Notes under the pieces: generated by a model | Databases searched by the model: none | What the model was told of the DNA's origin: nothing | What the model saw: only the letters and a program-made list of their open reading frames with translations | Shown here: piece by piece, positions 36,736 to 48,737 of the stretch | How the letters are laid out: each line of letters opens with the position of its first letter | Numbering within the stretch: position 1 is the first letter of the stretch | Source of the DNA: Lactarius indigo | Lineage: Eukaryota > Basidiomycota > Agaricomycetes > Russulales > Russulaceae | DNA: 64,000 bases | Reading direction: 5' to 3' | Assembly: GCA_025766275.1 (NCBI GenBank) | Contig: JAFKAC010000055.1 | Location: 62,001-126,000 of the forward strand | Made by a program: the position numbers and the translations under genes

Positions 36736-39468
36736 AATCAATCGAGACCACAGAGGAACCTATTAGCGTATCACGTATTTCAATAGACTTAGATCCGGCT
36801 GCAGCGATGAATCGACCGTTCGGGGACCAGGAAATGCCCCATACAGGTGCTTGGTTGCACCGCATGACCATCATAGTCGGATCCCATCCCGGATCAACCC
36901 CTTGAGAGGCCTTAACAGAGGTTTCGAGCTCGTGAGCATACATTTTCCGCAGTTGCGTCTCCGTAGGCGTGAATGGTAATGCGGAGTGGTAAACATGCAG
37001 AGCATTGAACGAAATCGTATCCGCATGGTAGGAAAGGAAACGGAAGGCGTCGTTCACCAAGTCCGCCAATAAGCTAGATCCGTCGCCGACTTCCCCTTTG
37101 AGCGAGGTCTGAATATAGTCACGTCATTCGATGGTTCATGCGAGATGCGAACTGACACTTACCATCCATGCACGGACTTGACTCATTGACTCCGCCGCTT
37201 CACGCAATGTGTCGAGCAGCGCCATCGTCTCTATCCACCATAACAAGCAGCGGGTGAGAAAGTCCCGAAGGCGAGGCCACATTTCATCGTCGTCAACGAC
37301 TTCAGTCTTCATAAGATGAGATGTCCAATATTGACACGCGTATCGCAGCTCGGGAGAAACGGCGTTCTCGACCTTCGTTTGAAAACTATCGATTTCTGAA
37401 TGCGGCAGAGACGGGTCTTCAATGCCCGCCATATTTCGATGAAGTTGCGAGGAAAGATGTCCGAAGCAGCTAAGAAGGACCTCTCTCTCAGCCGAATTAA
37501 CATCCACCACAAGGTCTCCATCCCTGCAACGCGTAGAGTCGATAATGAAATCGGAGAACGAGAGATGGTAGATAAGAGGTGCTTGATTGTCGGAATTTGG
37601 CACTTGAATGAGGGAGTGTAGGTAATGAAGTGCGCGCTTTATGTCGCCAGGCTCTAGCTCGCAGAAGTTTTCCATGACCACCATCGGAAGTGGCTCACGA
37701 AAGGTGACGAGCTGGCCAAGTACAGTCCGGAGCCGACGCTTGATAGATCTGCTCGCACCAAAGGGAACGGCTTGATTGAGGATACTGAGATACAAGGTAT
37801 CCAGGCGTTCATATGGGCGCTCTTCCGGATCTGTTCGATTTCCAAGAAGGATATCAAGCCGCCTTTGCGGGTGTTGGTCATGTTCGTCGAAAATAAAGCG
37901 GAGGATAGAGGCCGCGTAGATGAACGAGTCTCCGGCGCTTTCCGCTAGCTTGAAAATCACTTCATCTCCGGCATTGAACGGGGTGGCTAAGGTAATCGGT
38001 GGTCGTTTGAATGTTGTGAGAAGGTAATGATGAATATCGCGCTTCGCCTCGATGTCTTGTAGATTGAGCTTCCGTATGTCGTCTCGAGCATAGAAAACCT
38101 CGCGTATGTGAGCTTCAGGCCGGCTCGTGGTCAAAACCTTCAGTTCTTTAGGAATACCAATTTTCTTATCCAGCAGTGCATTGAGGATGGCAGTCGCTCC
38201 ACGTGGTTCGCATTCGTCGAATGCATCTAGGACAATAAAAATGCGGCGTTGAGTGCAATTCATTGCCTTGAGTGGCTCGACAATGAGTGACTTGTACTGG
38301 GAAATGTAATCCTTTTCGAAAATGTCTGGTTGCTCCTTGATAATTTCTGAGACGTGCTTTCGAAAGCCAGCATCCGCTAGACTGAATTGATAAGCGAGTG
38401 TCGGGAAGACGAATGAAGCGTCGCAGAGTTCTGTATGACCACGTTGCGAAAAGAAGAAACTGGCGACAATGCAGTCGGACAAGAGTGTCGCTTCGACAGC
38501 GGCTGATTGTGCAATGGTTGACTTCCCACTGCCGGCAATTCCACTAAGCCAGAATAAGTTCACGCTGACCGTGTCCTTGAGGAAAGCACGAATTTGTTCT
38601 AGGACAGTTACTCGAGTTCCCTCAAGGCACTTGGAACGTTGCGCCGATTGCGCCGATTGATACAAGTGGTTGGCGTTCTCGGCCTTCTTGGAAATGATCT
38701 GTTTGATCTGAAGTAATTGCTTTCAGATGTCATCTCTCGTTTGACTTAGAATATGATCATGAACCTGGTTCTGTTCCCGCAGTTCATCCACTCCCTGCTT
38801 GACTTGAACGATGGTTCCCACCGACTTGATCGTCCCTACTGACTGTATGGTGGCTTTAATACCGGCGCGGAATATAGAAGAGCCTTTTCTTGGGACGCAC
38901 CAAAAACTGCGCTATGGCCTCGTCAATGGCCTTGGACATGTTCGCTACATCTCCTTGATCGTCTTCACGGCGGATAAACCGGCGAAACCACCCATGAGAT
39001 ATCTTCACACGGCAGTTTGTGACGCTGATCTCGAATATTCTATTGCAAGCCTCAACCACTGAATCAGTACCACACGACTGCTTACTCACTTCGCGAGTCG
39101 ATCCAGCTCAATAACTAACTCTTTGGGCATGTCCTTCAAATCCACCTGTTCGATAGGCACCAATATGGATGTCGTCAATGATTCGATCCGGTTTTGGAGC
39201 CTTTTCGCGGCGTTCGAGTTCTGAGCGGTTTGCTGTTAGAATCATGAGCACTTAAACTCTAATTGCATTTCGGAAGTCAACATACGTCCACAGCCTGGAT
39301 TAACGTGAGGAGAGATTGTAGGGCGAGCTTCAGAGCTGGAACAGGTACGAAGGTCGCAATACCATCCGCCTGTTTGAGTGCCTCCACGAGTCCGGACGAC
39401 GCTACCTTTCCAGCATCCTGAACCACAGGTTTCTGAAAGAATTTCTTGAGGCGGTGCTTTTTATCCAT
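36736..39468 (-). CDS. NACHT NLR protein, first (proximal) unit, WD40 part truncated and fused
   Basis: Exons 39468-39286, 39233-39090, 39039-38901, 38842-38765, 38707-37163, and the 5' part of 37108-36363. It starts MDKKHRLKK with a helical N-terminal domain. The NACHT domain has Walker A GIAGSGKS (near 38542-38519) and Walker B FIVLDAFDECEP, with the usual TSRPEAH motif. After the NACHT winged region only about one WD40 blade is left (ISWSPNGRFIAAAG), and then the frame passes straight into the N-terminal domain of the next unit near 36735-36690. Exon 2 has one extra base near 39180 compared with the homologous frame, so the first part is out of frame with the rest unless this is an assembly error or rescued. 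Exon 4-5 splice sites are less certain. Confidence 0.65.
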
Positions 39469-42165
39469 GAATTACAGTGGTGGATCGAGGGGGTGATGGT
39501 TAGAGTATTGTGAATCAGAGGTACCGAGCGGTGGCTCTAGACTAGTGATAATAATGTGACACTGTGGCTGTCGCCAATCGCCAAGGTCGTCGTTGTCTTC
39601 CCACGAAGTCGTAACCAAAGTTGTACAGAAATGAATCACAGCCTTCGTGGTTAAAGTCTAAATTGGTTATTCCACACAAACTGACATAAGATATTTCCGC
39701 ATCGGAACAGAGGGTGATGCACACATTATTTCATTGACAAGACAATAGGAAAGAGTCACCCCTGAGGCCTGAGGCCTGAGCTTCGAGGTCTATTTCTCTC
39801 TATCTGCTGCGAAATGAGTCGTCCATGCTATGCTGCAATGTGCGGACCATTTTTTGCTCTCAAACTCCAAGTCGAACTCAGCGGAGTGAGTTGTAAATGG
39901 ACGAAATGGTGCATACAATTGGGACGGGGTTGCATAGCTCACAAATGTGTTTACCGTTGATGTATGATAGGCTACAATGGATTCATCGATGTGGAGGTAC
40001 TTCCCATGGTCGCTAGTCACCTATGAAGTCAACGCTTCGACAGGCGCTGTTGGTCATGTGTCGCATTTATGAGCATGGATGATCTTCAGCGCGCCTACAC
40101 TCTCTAAGTCAACCATTCGCTTTGAATGTTTGTGTAGAACCCGAGGATATCAGGCTGAGTGGATGAGGGCGAGGTAGGAAAGTTCCTCAGTTGCAATCTG
40201 GACATGGAAATTGCCAAAGGAGGCGACAGTGTGTGCAAGCAAGAGCACGTGTCGCGTGTCATGCAGCTTTGCCCACACATGTCCCTCAGTGCTCAGTAGA
40301 CAACACTTTACTCCATTCCATCTGCTAGGAGGGGTGCCCCCTATGATACCATCCATTTTCATCCACACATATCATGATCGAGTGATGACACGACGACATA
40401 CATTGTATTCCTACATATATAATTGTGGGAAAAGTTGATGAGGTTGTTACCGAGGGTCAATCTCGGGTTGAAAGTAACAAGGTGTGCAACTCCCTTCTGA
40501 GGGGCTCGTATACGTGGGCGGTTCAAATGCCAATGTGTGCCTCTTGATTTGGGAATCACGATTGCACGCAATGCTCACAAAGGATATCTAGCAGTGAAGA
40601 TCTCATGCAAGGGGTACGTCTATATCAGAGCTCTATTCTTCAACTTAGAAAGACCTGATAAGATATCAGAATAACGTTGTTAAACTTGCTCACAAGCTGA
40701 ACAAAGTAAAGTCAGGGGAGCTGGAGGGATGAAGAGACAATCGGCATGACACCACTTACCAAAATTGTGACTCGTAGTAATATTACTTGTTTCTTGTAGA
40801 AAACGGACACGAAGGCAAGTGCAAAGGATAACAAGACTAAAGGAACGGTTTCTCCACATCGGGATTAGGTTCTGTGTCCAACCCTGCAGGTCAGACGATG
40901 CTTTACAGCTTTCACTTGGGTGTACCACCAGGCATAGTACACGCAATGTTCATGAATGAATGGCTAGTACATCCACCTGTCGAGAAAATGCATCGCTATA
41001 ATAGCGCTGCTTAGTTTCAGTACAGGCGGGGTGCAGTAGCAGTGCCACTCAGCGTGGCACCTTGCACATTGTGGCCACAATCAATGCCTTTGGGTGGCCT
41101 AACAATAGAATGAGATCAATGATTTGAAGCGTGTGCAGCAGAAATCTGCCCTGTCATGACCGGTTATCCGATTATGATCTGTTGATGCCATATTTTTTCG
41201 GTTTGTACTGCAATGAACAGCCACTAAACGTGTTCTACTCCTGTCTGTAGGGATTGAAACTCAGGTAAACGCCTATGATGAAATGCGGTGCACACTGCAC
41301 AGAGCGGTGAGACGTCAGTGGTGTATCTCGCAGGTTCATTCTAAAAATGGAGCTATCATTGAAGCACGGCTGCGACATACTTTTTTTTCCTCGTTATTAT
41401 GGGCCTGGTCACGGGTTCACGGGTTCACGGACTACAGACGACAAAAAATCTGGGAGTGTCAAACTGCCTTCGGGGTAGATGGATCCTGGGTAGTAACCTA
41501 GTACGAGTCTGTGAGCACAGACCAGTACGGTAGGCGCGGCCGGCAAACCAAAAAAGGATATGACAGCACTCGAGTCGCTCACTGCCGAGCTCGTTCGGAA
41601 CATCGATTGCGTGGCACCGGAACTCCTCAGGCCTCAGGTGATATGATTAGCCCGGACTGTTCATTACGTCACCTGCCCAGCCACGCTGTGGGACTGCACG
41701 TTGACCAGAAACGACCATAAAGACATCTTTGGCCCTAGGCAGTACTGCAGCAAAACATCTCATTGGCGGCACGTCAGGCACCATAACCGCAGCCGTGATT
41801 TTTTTTCCCCCACAGATGGCGCACATAGGCTGCATGGTCCCGGGTTCTGTTCTCACTTGTCATTACAGGACCCATATTTCCGCTACCCGTGCCTCCTGAT
41901 CCTAACAGCCACATTACTTGCGCCTCACAACGTTTTCCCGACACACTCGCTGTAAACCGCATCGGCCGTGGATGGGCTCGAAGACTGCATGTTGCCCACC
42001 CTCACCTCGTCGTGGATCACCTTATTGGAATACCTATGCTGTCTGAGCTGGTCCTGAGCTCTGGTATTGTCCTCATGGCGATAGCGTGTCAAGGTCGTCG
42101 CTCTTCTTGAAAAACCTCTAAAAAATACTGCACAATTTCCCCCTAGAACTTTCCCCAGTCTAAGC
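39469..42165. other. Intergenic region, nothing firm
   Basis: About 2.7 kb. It holds the promoter side of the NLR locus. A minus-strand frame at 40150-40368 reads protein-like but has no partner exons. 41400-41430 has a short GGTTCACGGGTTCACGG tandem. No mobile element ends were recognised. Confidence 0.35.
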
Positions 42166-43117
42166 ATGTCCCCTGCGCAATACCCATCGTGCACCAGTAT
42201 CCCCCAAACCTACTCATACGGAGGTCTTTATAGGCATAGGTTTCTACACATTAATACCTTCCGCTCTCGTATCGACGAGGAGAGCTCCGTGACAAGAAAA
42301 AGGGTAGAGGATGTCACGAAGCACAAACTCCCTACCTATCAAGCTGCCGCAGTTGTGGTACGCTTGTCTCCATTTGCATGGTAGCGTCTTGGCATTGACG
42401 ACCCTCTTACTCCTCTTGCTCCTCCTCGTCATCATCATCGTCATTACAATAGTCTACAGTCCTTTCCGGAGTAGAGTCACAACTTCTTGTCTTCTTCAAG
42501 TCGTCCCCCGACTCTATGGAGCAACCAGCGCCTGCCATCCTCGAGTGTCTCCTCCTTCTCACCTACGTAGCTCTTATCTTCAGCATGAGCGCCACCATCA
42601 GCTCGCTGGTGCTCACCGAGAATTTCGGCAATATCCCAATGCTTGTGGCGCGCTTTCGGGAGAACATCACCACCCCAAGATTCGAAACGGCCTCCTTTGA
42701 AGCAAGACTAAGCGACGACATTACTCCACGACGGTGGAGATGGATAGAATGGCACTGTACGCACCACACACTATATCCTCAAGAAGATTGCTGACTTTTT
42801 AGCCACCAGGGTTGTTCACATTGTTAGTGTCCATGTTATGTCTCCCGGCACAGATCCTCTTGTACATTTGGATGCAAGAGGGAGGTGGTATCCGCGCCGC
42901 AGTCTCTGTCACCAGTGTATTTGCCATGCTTCCCTTGCTGCATTTCGTCCCTTTTACCTGGGATTTCCCCCAAGACAAGAGGAAACACGAGTCCAATCTT
43001 CTTCCCCTTCCCTATGCTAGCCGTTGGGCAAGTAGTCTCGGAAGTATTGTTCTCCCAGTTTCGTTTCCCCAGGTATCCCACCTCGCGCCTCCCGCATCTC
43101 AGCTCAGTCATCAATAA
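42166..43117 (+). CDS. small integral membrane protein of unknown function
   Basis: Three exons (42166-42357, 42453-42756, 42810-43117) join in phase to 267 aa. After a hydrophilic N-terminus (KRVEDVTKHKLPTY) come hydrophobic spans: AAVVSTVLSGVESQLLVFF, ILECLLLLTYVALIFSMSA, WLFTLLVSMLCLPAQILLYIW and a VFAMLPLLHFV span. The WIEWHW-to-LF junction created by splicing at 42809/42810 fits a family of Agaricomycete membrane proteins with an ATISSL motif in the second span. The start is uncertain, because an upstream first exon is possible. The 95-nt first intron is a C/T-rich run that also reads as poly-Leu in another frame. Confidence 0.65.
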
Positions 43118-44255
43118 GCCCCCTCCCATTTACCAATTTCCCCAGGTATCGCCATAGTTTCGTTGCATTCCAGTAGACAGAAGTATTACATACTTCTATG
43201 GCACGGTTGTTCACTTATTCTCTATGTAGTGGCATTCTTGAGTCTCGGAATGCTTTTACCCAATACGTCATGTAGCACTGTTTCTTCTCAGATACCGTAT
43301 CGTACTTTCAATAATCTTCAGCCAACCAGGCCCCTTGTCTCTGATATTGCTACTGGTCGCTAGACGTTCCGGCCTCCGGCTTTTTCGGTATGGTTTGCTT
43401 ATAAGTGGCGACTCGTCCCGTCCCTACCCTGCAAAATCCGCCGCGCCCACGCACTGGTACGGTATTGCTTCAAGGAATTTGTACGACCCTTGAATGAACG
43501 TGCACACGTTCAAGGTGAGTCTGGCTTATCTGTGTGACTGACCACGACGAACTTGGTACAATCAGCCCGTGGATGGTAAGCGATTTGTCAACGCCACGGT
43601 GGCGCTCTGGATGCCACAGTACTACCATCACCTAATATGCCCGGCTGCGCTATTGTATATCTTCCCAGGGGTTGCTCCGGAATAAGCTAAAAATAACAAT
43701 CTAGCGCGCAGCGCTGGGCTCCTGATCCGATTTTCGGCGAAAATACAACTTGTCTATGATACAAGGGACCGCCGCACGGCCCGCACCATCATAGCAGCCT
43801 GTTTAACGTTGGCTCCGGAATAGCACGCATTACCGCAGTACAGAGCACGTATTAAAAGAACTTTCGCTCGATGTCTTGAGCATATTCCCCGACAGCTGCT
43901 TGGTCGATGGTTTTACCTGTTTATAACATCATGATAATAACTGTGGGATGATGGGATCATTAGAAGACAGTGCGTCAACAGTACGTAGTTACAGTACCTA
44001 GTAGACGCCGACCCACACAGTCGTGCGTACTCAAAAACCCGAGAACATCCTCTACGACTCTTGTATTACAACTCTTGCATCCCTACTACGGCCCATACAC
44101 AAGACATGGAGCACCAGCAAGCGACATTGAATTCGTGCGTCAAAGGCCACTTGACCTGTAGTTCTCCCGTCATTGATCCACTATTACAGCCCAGGTCCTC
44201 TCGGATCGGAAAAATCTGGACTACAGTGTGTCCATCCTCTCTTTATTTTGTAGCG
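43118..44255. other. Intergenic region, nothing recognisable
   Basis: 1.1 kb between the membrane protein and the C2-domain fragment. Short frames only. Confidence 0.4.
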
Positions 44256-44905
44256 ATGTCGGATGCAGATCCGTATTTGGACAGTGCTCAGATAACCGAT
44301 CCGCAGGGACGCCAACCCCAGCTGGTATGTGTTGAGGTGGCTGGTATGTACTTTAAATCCTGACTCGTTCGGGTCCTGAAAAATATTTTAACCTCCTTAT
44401 TAGTCCTTCAAGCGCACAATATCCCCCATATAAAAAATCGGTTTGGAGGGAAAACGCGGTTCTATGTCACTATAGCACATAACACGACAACGAGGAAGAC
44501 GGAAGGTGTTCAGATAGAGGGACAGACAGCACAATGGGACCAGAAACTCGATGCCTTGTAGGAAATACCTTTTCAAATCCTATCTCTGCTGAGGGACCTT
44601 TCCAGTTTTGTACAACCCCCGTCTTCGCATCTTATACTCTGTCTTTATGCAAAGTCGTTGGCGCGCCGCGATATCCTAATTGGAAAGTGTGAAACTCCTG
44701 TCGAACCCCAGATCAGTTCGTCTTTTATTTTAAATCTGGCTCATTTGACCGGCTGGACATTTCGTTTGTAGATATCCCTTTTGTTCTCAGCAATGGCGAC
44801 GGACAAGTTGGACAGTCGATGCAGGCCGTTACACTCTATTTAACAATCACAGTGTCAACGGGCGAGGTCATTCCGACCTTGGCCACAGATCTCGTAGTAA
44901 AACAA
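44256..44905 (+). CDS. C2-domain protein, truncated at the 3' side
   Basis: Four exons (44256-44343, 44404-44557, 44606-44715, 44772-44905) join in phase to 162 codons and end at a good GTAAGT donor. The frame reads as one C2 sandwich: VEVAVLQAHNIPHIKNRFGGK, TRFYVTIA, EGQTAQWDQKLDAL, LCLYAKSLARRDILIG, and FVLSNGDGQVGQS...VTLYLTITV. C2 domains bind membranes or phospholipids. In mushrooms this form is often followed by a large signalling part such as NACHT, but after 44905 I find no next exon. The gene is either cut off or its next exon is too diverged to see. The coding part itself is undamaged. Confidence 0.65.
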
Positions 44906-45897
44906 GTAAGTTACATAGACCAATTTCCGCTGAGAAAGTACTAAGCATATGACCCAGGAGCCCTTGAATCCATGCACGTGCATATTAAATGGCTGTATTT
45001 TATGTCTTTCTGTCCTCGGTAGCGTCGTCTTCTAATAGCTTGTTTTGAGTTTGTATACCTTCCAATGGGTCGTAGCTCCCATATGCGTATGTGAGATGAG
45101 TCACCGCCCACACCATTCTGCAACCTACAGCTTAGTTTTGCGTCTCGAACGCGGTGAAGTGGCCAGCGAAATTACATTCGGGATGGGGCCGCATATCCCG
45201 CGAAAAAGTTTGGGCTCGTTCGATTCCCATTCGATGTTGAAGTCCAGGCTCCCGTGGTCGCACCGCCAGTGGAGGCTTTGGCTCTGGTGGTAGCATGGAT
45301 AAATTTCAACTCTCCGTGTCGCCCACACGCCCGAAGAGAGTGCGAACGTGGCGGGGTTCATGTCGAGGCCTCAGATCTCAGACATATTGGACACGATGGA
45401 AAGTTGGGAACGGCCCGGTACGAGTGCCCATTGGCACACCACACCGACTTGACCGACTCACAAAATGGGGCGTGGGCTGGCAGCGCCGCAGCGAGCGGTA
45501 GGCCACCTTGGAATGGGCTGAGACGGGTTGAACGGGCAGTTGTATTGTCGTCGATAGCTGAGTTCGAATCGCAGACTTCCCATGCGCCAGTCCGCTCTCC
45601 AGTCGAATCGTCGATCTCGCATTTGCTTGTCGGATTTAGTGAATCTAGATCTAGTTATCTAAACAATCGAAACCAACCTCCGCTTCAGAAAACAAGCGTC
45701 GCCACAGTCGACGCTGACGAATGAGCGGGACAGAGATGATGCGGCATTCACAGTGAGCTAGAAGTCTTACCAATCGAACCAAAACTAGTGGTGCTTACAA
45801 ACCACTTGGCTGACAAAGGGCTCTCACTCAGTTACTGTAACATTACAATGACGGCCAATACGACGAATAGCATCGTTCTCATGGCCGAGCTCGAGGG
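44906..45897. other. Intergenic region beyond the C2 fragment
   Basis: No exon that would continue the C2 gene could be found. Frames around 45254-45724 overlap on the same strand without splice logic. The last 90 bp lead to the TATA box of the old yellow enzyme gene. Confidence 0.4.
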
Positions 45898-45903
45898 TAT
45901 AAA
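45898..45903 (+). promoter_or_regulatory. TATA box of the old yellow enzyme gene
   Basis: TATAAA lies 85 bp before the ATG at 45988. Called by motif and distance. Confidence 0.45.
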
Positions 45904-45987
45904 TGCATTCCTAGAAGCCCTTCGGACAACAACCCATTACTTTACCTCTGCTACAACTTCTCTCACAACCTCATCGTCACTTCAGTC

Positions 45988-47275
45988 ATGTCCTCTGCTC
46001 TTTTCCAGCCCATCCGCGTCGGGAATGTCGACCTTCAGCACCGCGTCGTGATGGCCCCTTTGACACGCCTTCGTGCGAACAAGGACCACGTCCACGGCGA
46101 ACTTGCCAAGACGTACTACGCCCAGCGTTCCAGCGTACCGGGAACGCTTATAATATCAGAGGCCACTTTTATCGCCCCTCAAGCAGCGGGATATGCAAAC
46201 GTTCCGGGTATCTGGAACGACGCGCAGATCGCAGGATGGAAAAAGGTTTGTGTTTCCGCTCTTCCTATGACTATTGTGTGTGCTGACTTTACCGCACAAA
46301 GACTACGGATGCTGTCCACGCCAACGGCTCGTACATCTTCCTCCAACTCTGGGCCCTTGGACGTACTGCCAATCCTGCCATCCTCAAGCAGGAAGGTGGG
46401 TTTGATGTCGTCGCCCCCAGCCCTATCTCCCTCAGTGGCGACGGAGAACGAGTTGTCCCGCGCGAAATTACAACTACGGAGATCAAAGAATATGCTCAAC
46501 TGTACTCGAAGGCAGCAAGAAACGCCATCGAGGCGGGCTTCGACGGCGTGGAGGTGCACGCAGCCAACGGCTACATCCTAGACCAGTTTTTGCAGACGGT
46601 GTCAAATGAGCGGACAGACGAATATGGAGGATCTGTAGAAAACCGTGTGCGCTTCCCTCTCGAGGTGATCAGCGCGGTTGTGGAGGCTATTGGTGCGGAA
46701 AAGACAGCCGTCCGCATCAGCCCATGGTCCAAATTTCAGGGTGAGGAATACCCCGTCTCGTAGTTCTTTCCGAGCTCTCTAATGCAGCTTTACAGGCATG
46801 GGCATGAAAGATCCGCTCCCTACTTTCACCACCTTCATTGAGCGTATCCGTGATCCGCACTCGAACTTCGCATACATTCACGTCGTTGAACCACGCGTTG
46901 ATGGTATCAGTGACGAAGTCGTCACGGATGAAAACCGCGCTCAGTCAAACGAGGTATTGCGAAAAATCTGGGGTAATCGCCCTTACATTGCGGCAGGTGG
47001 CATGGACGGTGCTACTGCCATCGACACGGTGGAGAAGTATGGAGGTTTGGTCGCCTTTGGTCGCCACTTCATTGCAAACGTGAGTCATGTTTTCGGCAGT
47101 TATTGGAACCATTTCTCAGACCACATCGCAGCCCGATCTTCCTTTGCGCTTGAAAGAAGGACTCTCCCTGACGCGCTATAACCGCGATACATTCTACGCT
47201 ACGGGGGCTACGGAGGCTGCGGCTGGATATATTGATTATCCGTTCGCCAACAACGTCGTCGCTCTGCAGGCATAG
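45988..47275 (+). CDS. NADH:flavin oxidoreductase, old yellow enzyme family
   Basis: Four exons (45988-46245, 46302-46740, 46796-47079, 47132-47275) give 374 aa, the usual family length. An FMN-binding TIM barrel is read from VVMAPLTRLRA near the start, EATFIAPQAAGY, and the active-site HAANGY (His172/Asn175), which orients the substrate carbonyl. VRISPWSKFQGM and a C-terminal GGLVAFGRHFIAN-PDLP phosphate-binding region follow. It should reduce activated alkenes (enones) with NAD(P)H in the cytosol. The start ATG sits right before the conserved SALFQPI(R)VG opening. Well-kept and intact among broken neighbours. The physiological substrate is unknown. Confidence 0.92.
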
Positions 47276-48737
47276 TGATAACGTGGACAGCTGAGTGATA
47301 GAGTGACTTGAACACATAGAAACAGGATTACGCTATACTTTATAATGTAATGCACAAGTTAATCAAAGCAGGTTGTGGTTGTGTACTTATTGTAGTTGGG
47401 AGATAATCTTAATCTCAGGCGATGTCGCGGCCAGTGCCTGCTAGTGTACGTCCGACGATTATATTCATGGCGTGGAACCACAATGGGTAAAACCCTTCTT
47501 TTCTGACGTTAGTCGAGGTGGCTCGTTCGTAGTACAAAAACAGACGCTGTTTGCACACAGGTGAGTACATGTACAACCGGGAAGGGTCCGGTCTAACGTC
47601 CGGCCGGATCCGGGACCTCCCCAAAATGCTTCACACACACTCGACATCGGCTTCAAATCACCTTATGTTTTCGCGTGCTAACTACATGCACATATACTCC
47701 GTAAGCAGTTTTCAACCAACCGACTTATTTATTTAGGGGACCCGAAGTCTTCTGCTCGAAACGGAATGAATATACGCAACGGAGCCAGAGGTGAGTGGGA
47801 TAATGACAAGTACCGTGGAACTTGTTGGCGCAGGCACATGCAAGCAACGTTCAGATTCATCACAGGATTACTGTAGGAATGTTATGGTATTTCGTTGAGA
47901 GCAAGGTTGGGGGCCTTCTCCCTTGCCTCCGTCACCCCCGGCCACCGTGGTTCCCGCCGCTGACTATCATAGCTGACTCCTCGTCGTCAGTGGCAGCATG
48001 CTTGATCGTTTCCACCACCTTTCCGACCTTGTAGGACTACTACTGAGGACGACCTCCGACGCTCCTTTTAGGGTGTCACAGAGGATGCCGACTAGGGCGT
48101 CCACCTCATGTGTCGTTCGATGAGCTCTACGACAGGCGCCCTGTTCTCGGGCTCTCAGCCCAGGCCTCGTGCGTCTCGCCATCAATCCATCCGAGTCACG
48201 CTATTTGTTTCGTGCTTCCTGGGGCGCTCGCGCGTCCTGTTAAGTGCCAACAAATGTCCGTATCAACACATGACCAGGGCTGATTGAACCTTCATAGTCT
48301 ACTATCGCGTCTACGAACGTCTTGCGCGGTGATGCACACAAGTTACGCCAAACCGAGTCCAGGATACTGGCCGTGACAGTCTCGCTGCTTCTCCATACAC
48401 CTGCGAGTTGCCACGCCCGGCATTTAACAGCTCCTGTCCACTTGTGGCCGCCTACGTCTTCAAATCTTCCTGCCCTCGGCCACGGGTCAGCGTCAAAGGT
48501 CGACCACTTCCTAGAGTGGAGTTGCCTACGATTAGCGTGGGTGTGGTTGCTTCGATGTCGAGCACGAACCTCAAGCACCGGCGGGTCATCCCCATCGTTG
48601 TTAGAGTTGATGATCCGCGCGCAAGTCAGCGACTTTTAATCAACGCTACAAACCCTAATTATCAGGCGCCCCTGAATCCAAGTACACCCTCAGCGCCGGA
48701 GGTGGTCAGTTCGTTTCCTAGTTTCCGATCCTGTAAC
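47276..48737. other. Intergenic region with weak coding-like fragments
   Basis: Minus-strand fragments at about 48240-48390 (SILDSVWRNLCASPRKTF) and 47940-48110 (VDALVGILCDTLKGASEV) read protein-like but cannot be joined into a gene. The rest is unassigned. Confidence 0.35.

Noticed and set aside
42311..42700. Open frame with a striking poly-Leu/Ile hydrophobic run
   Set aside because: The run is the C/T-rich first intron of the membrane protein at 42166-43117 read in another frame. Splicing at 42358-42452 gives a better joined protein.
45540..45590. GTTCGAATC-like word suggesting a tRNA T-arm
   Set aside because: No cloverleaf can be drawn around it and no A-box is found at the right distance.
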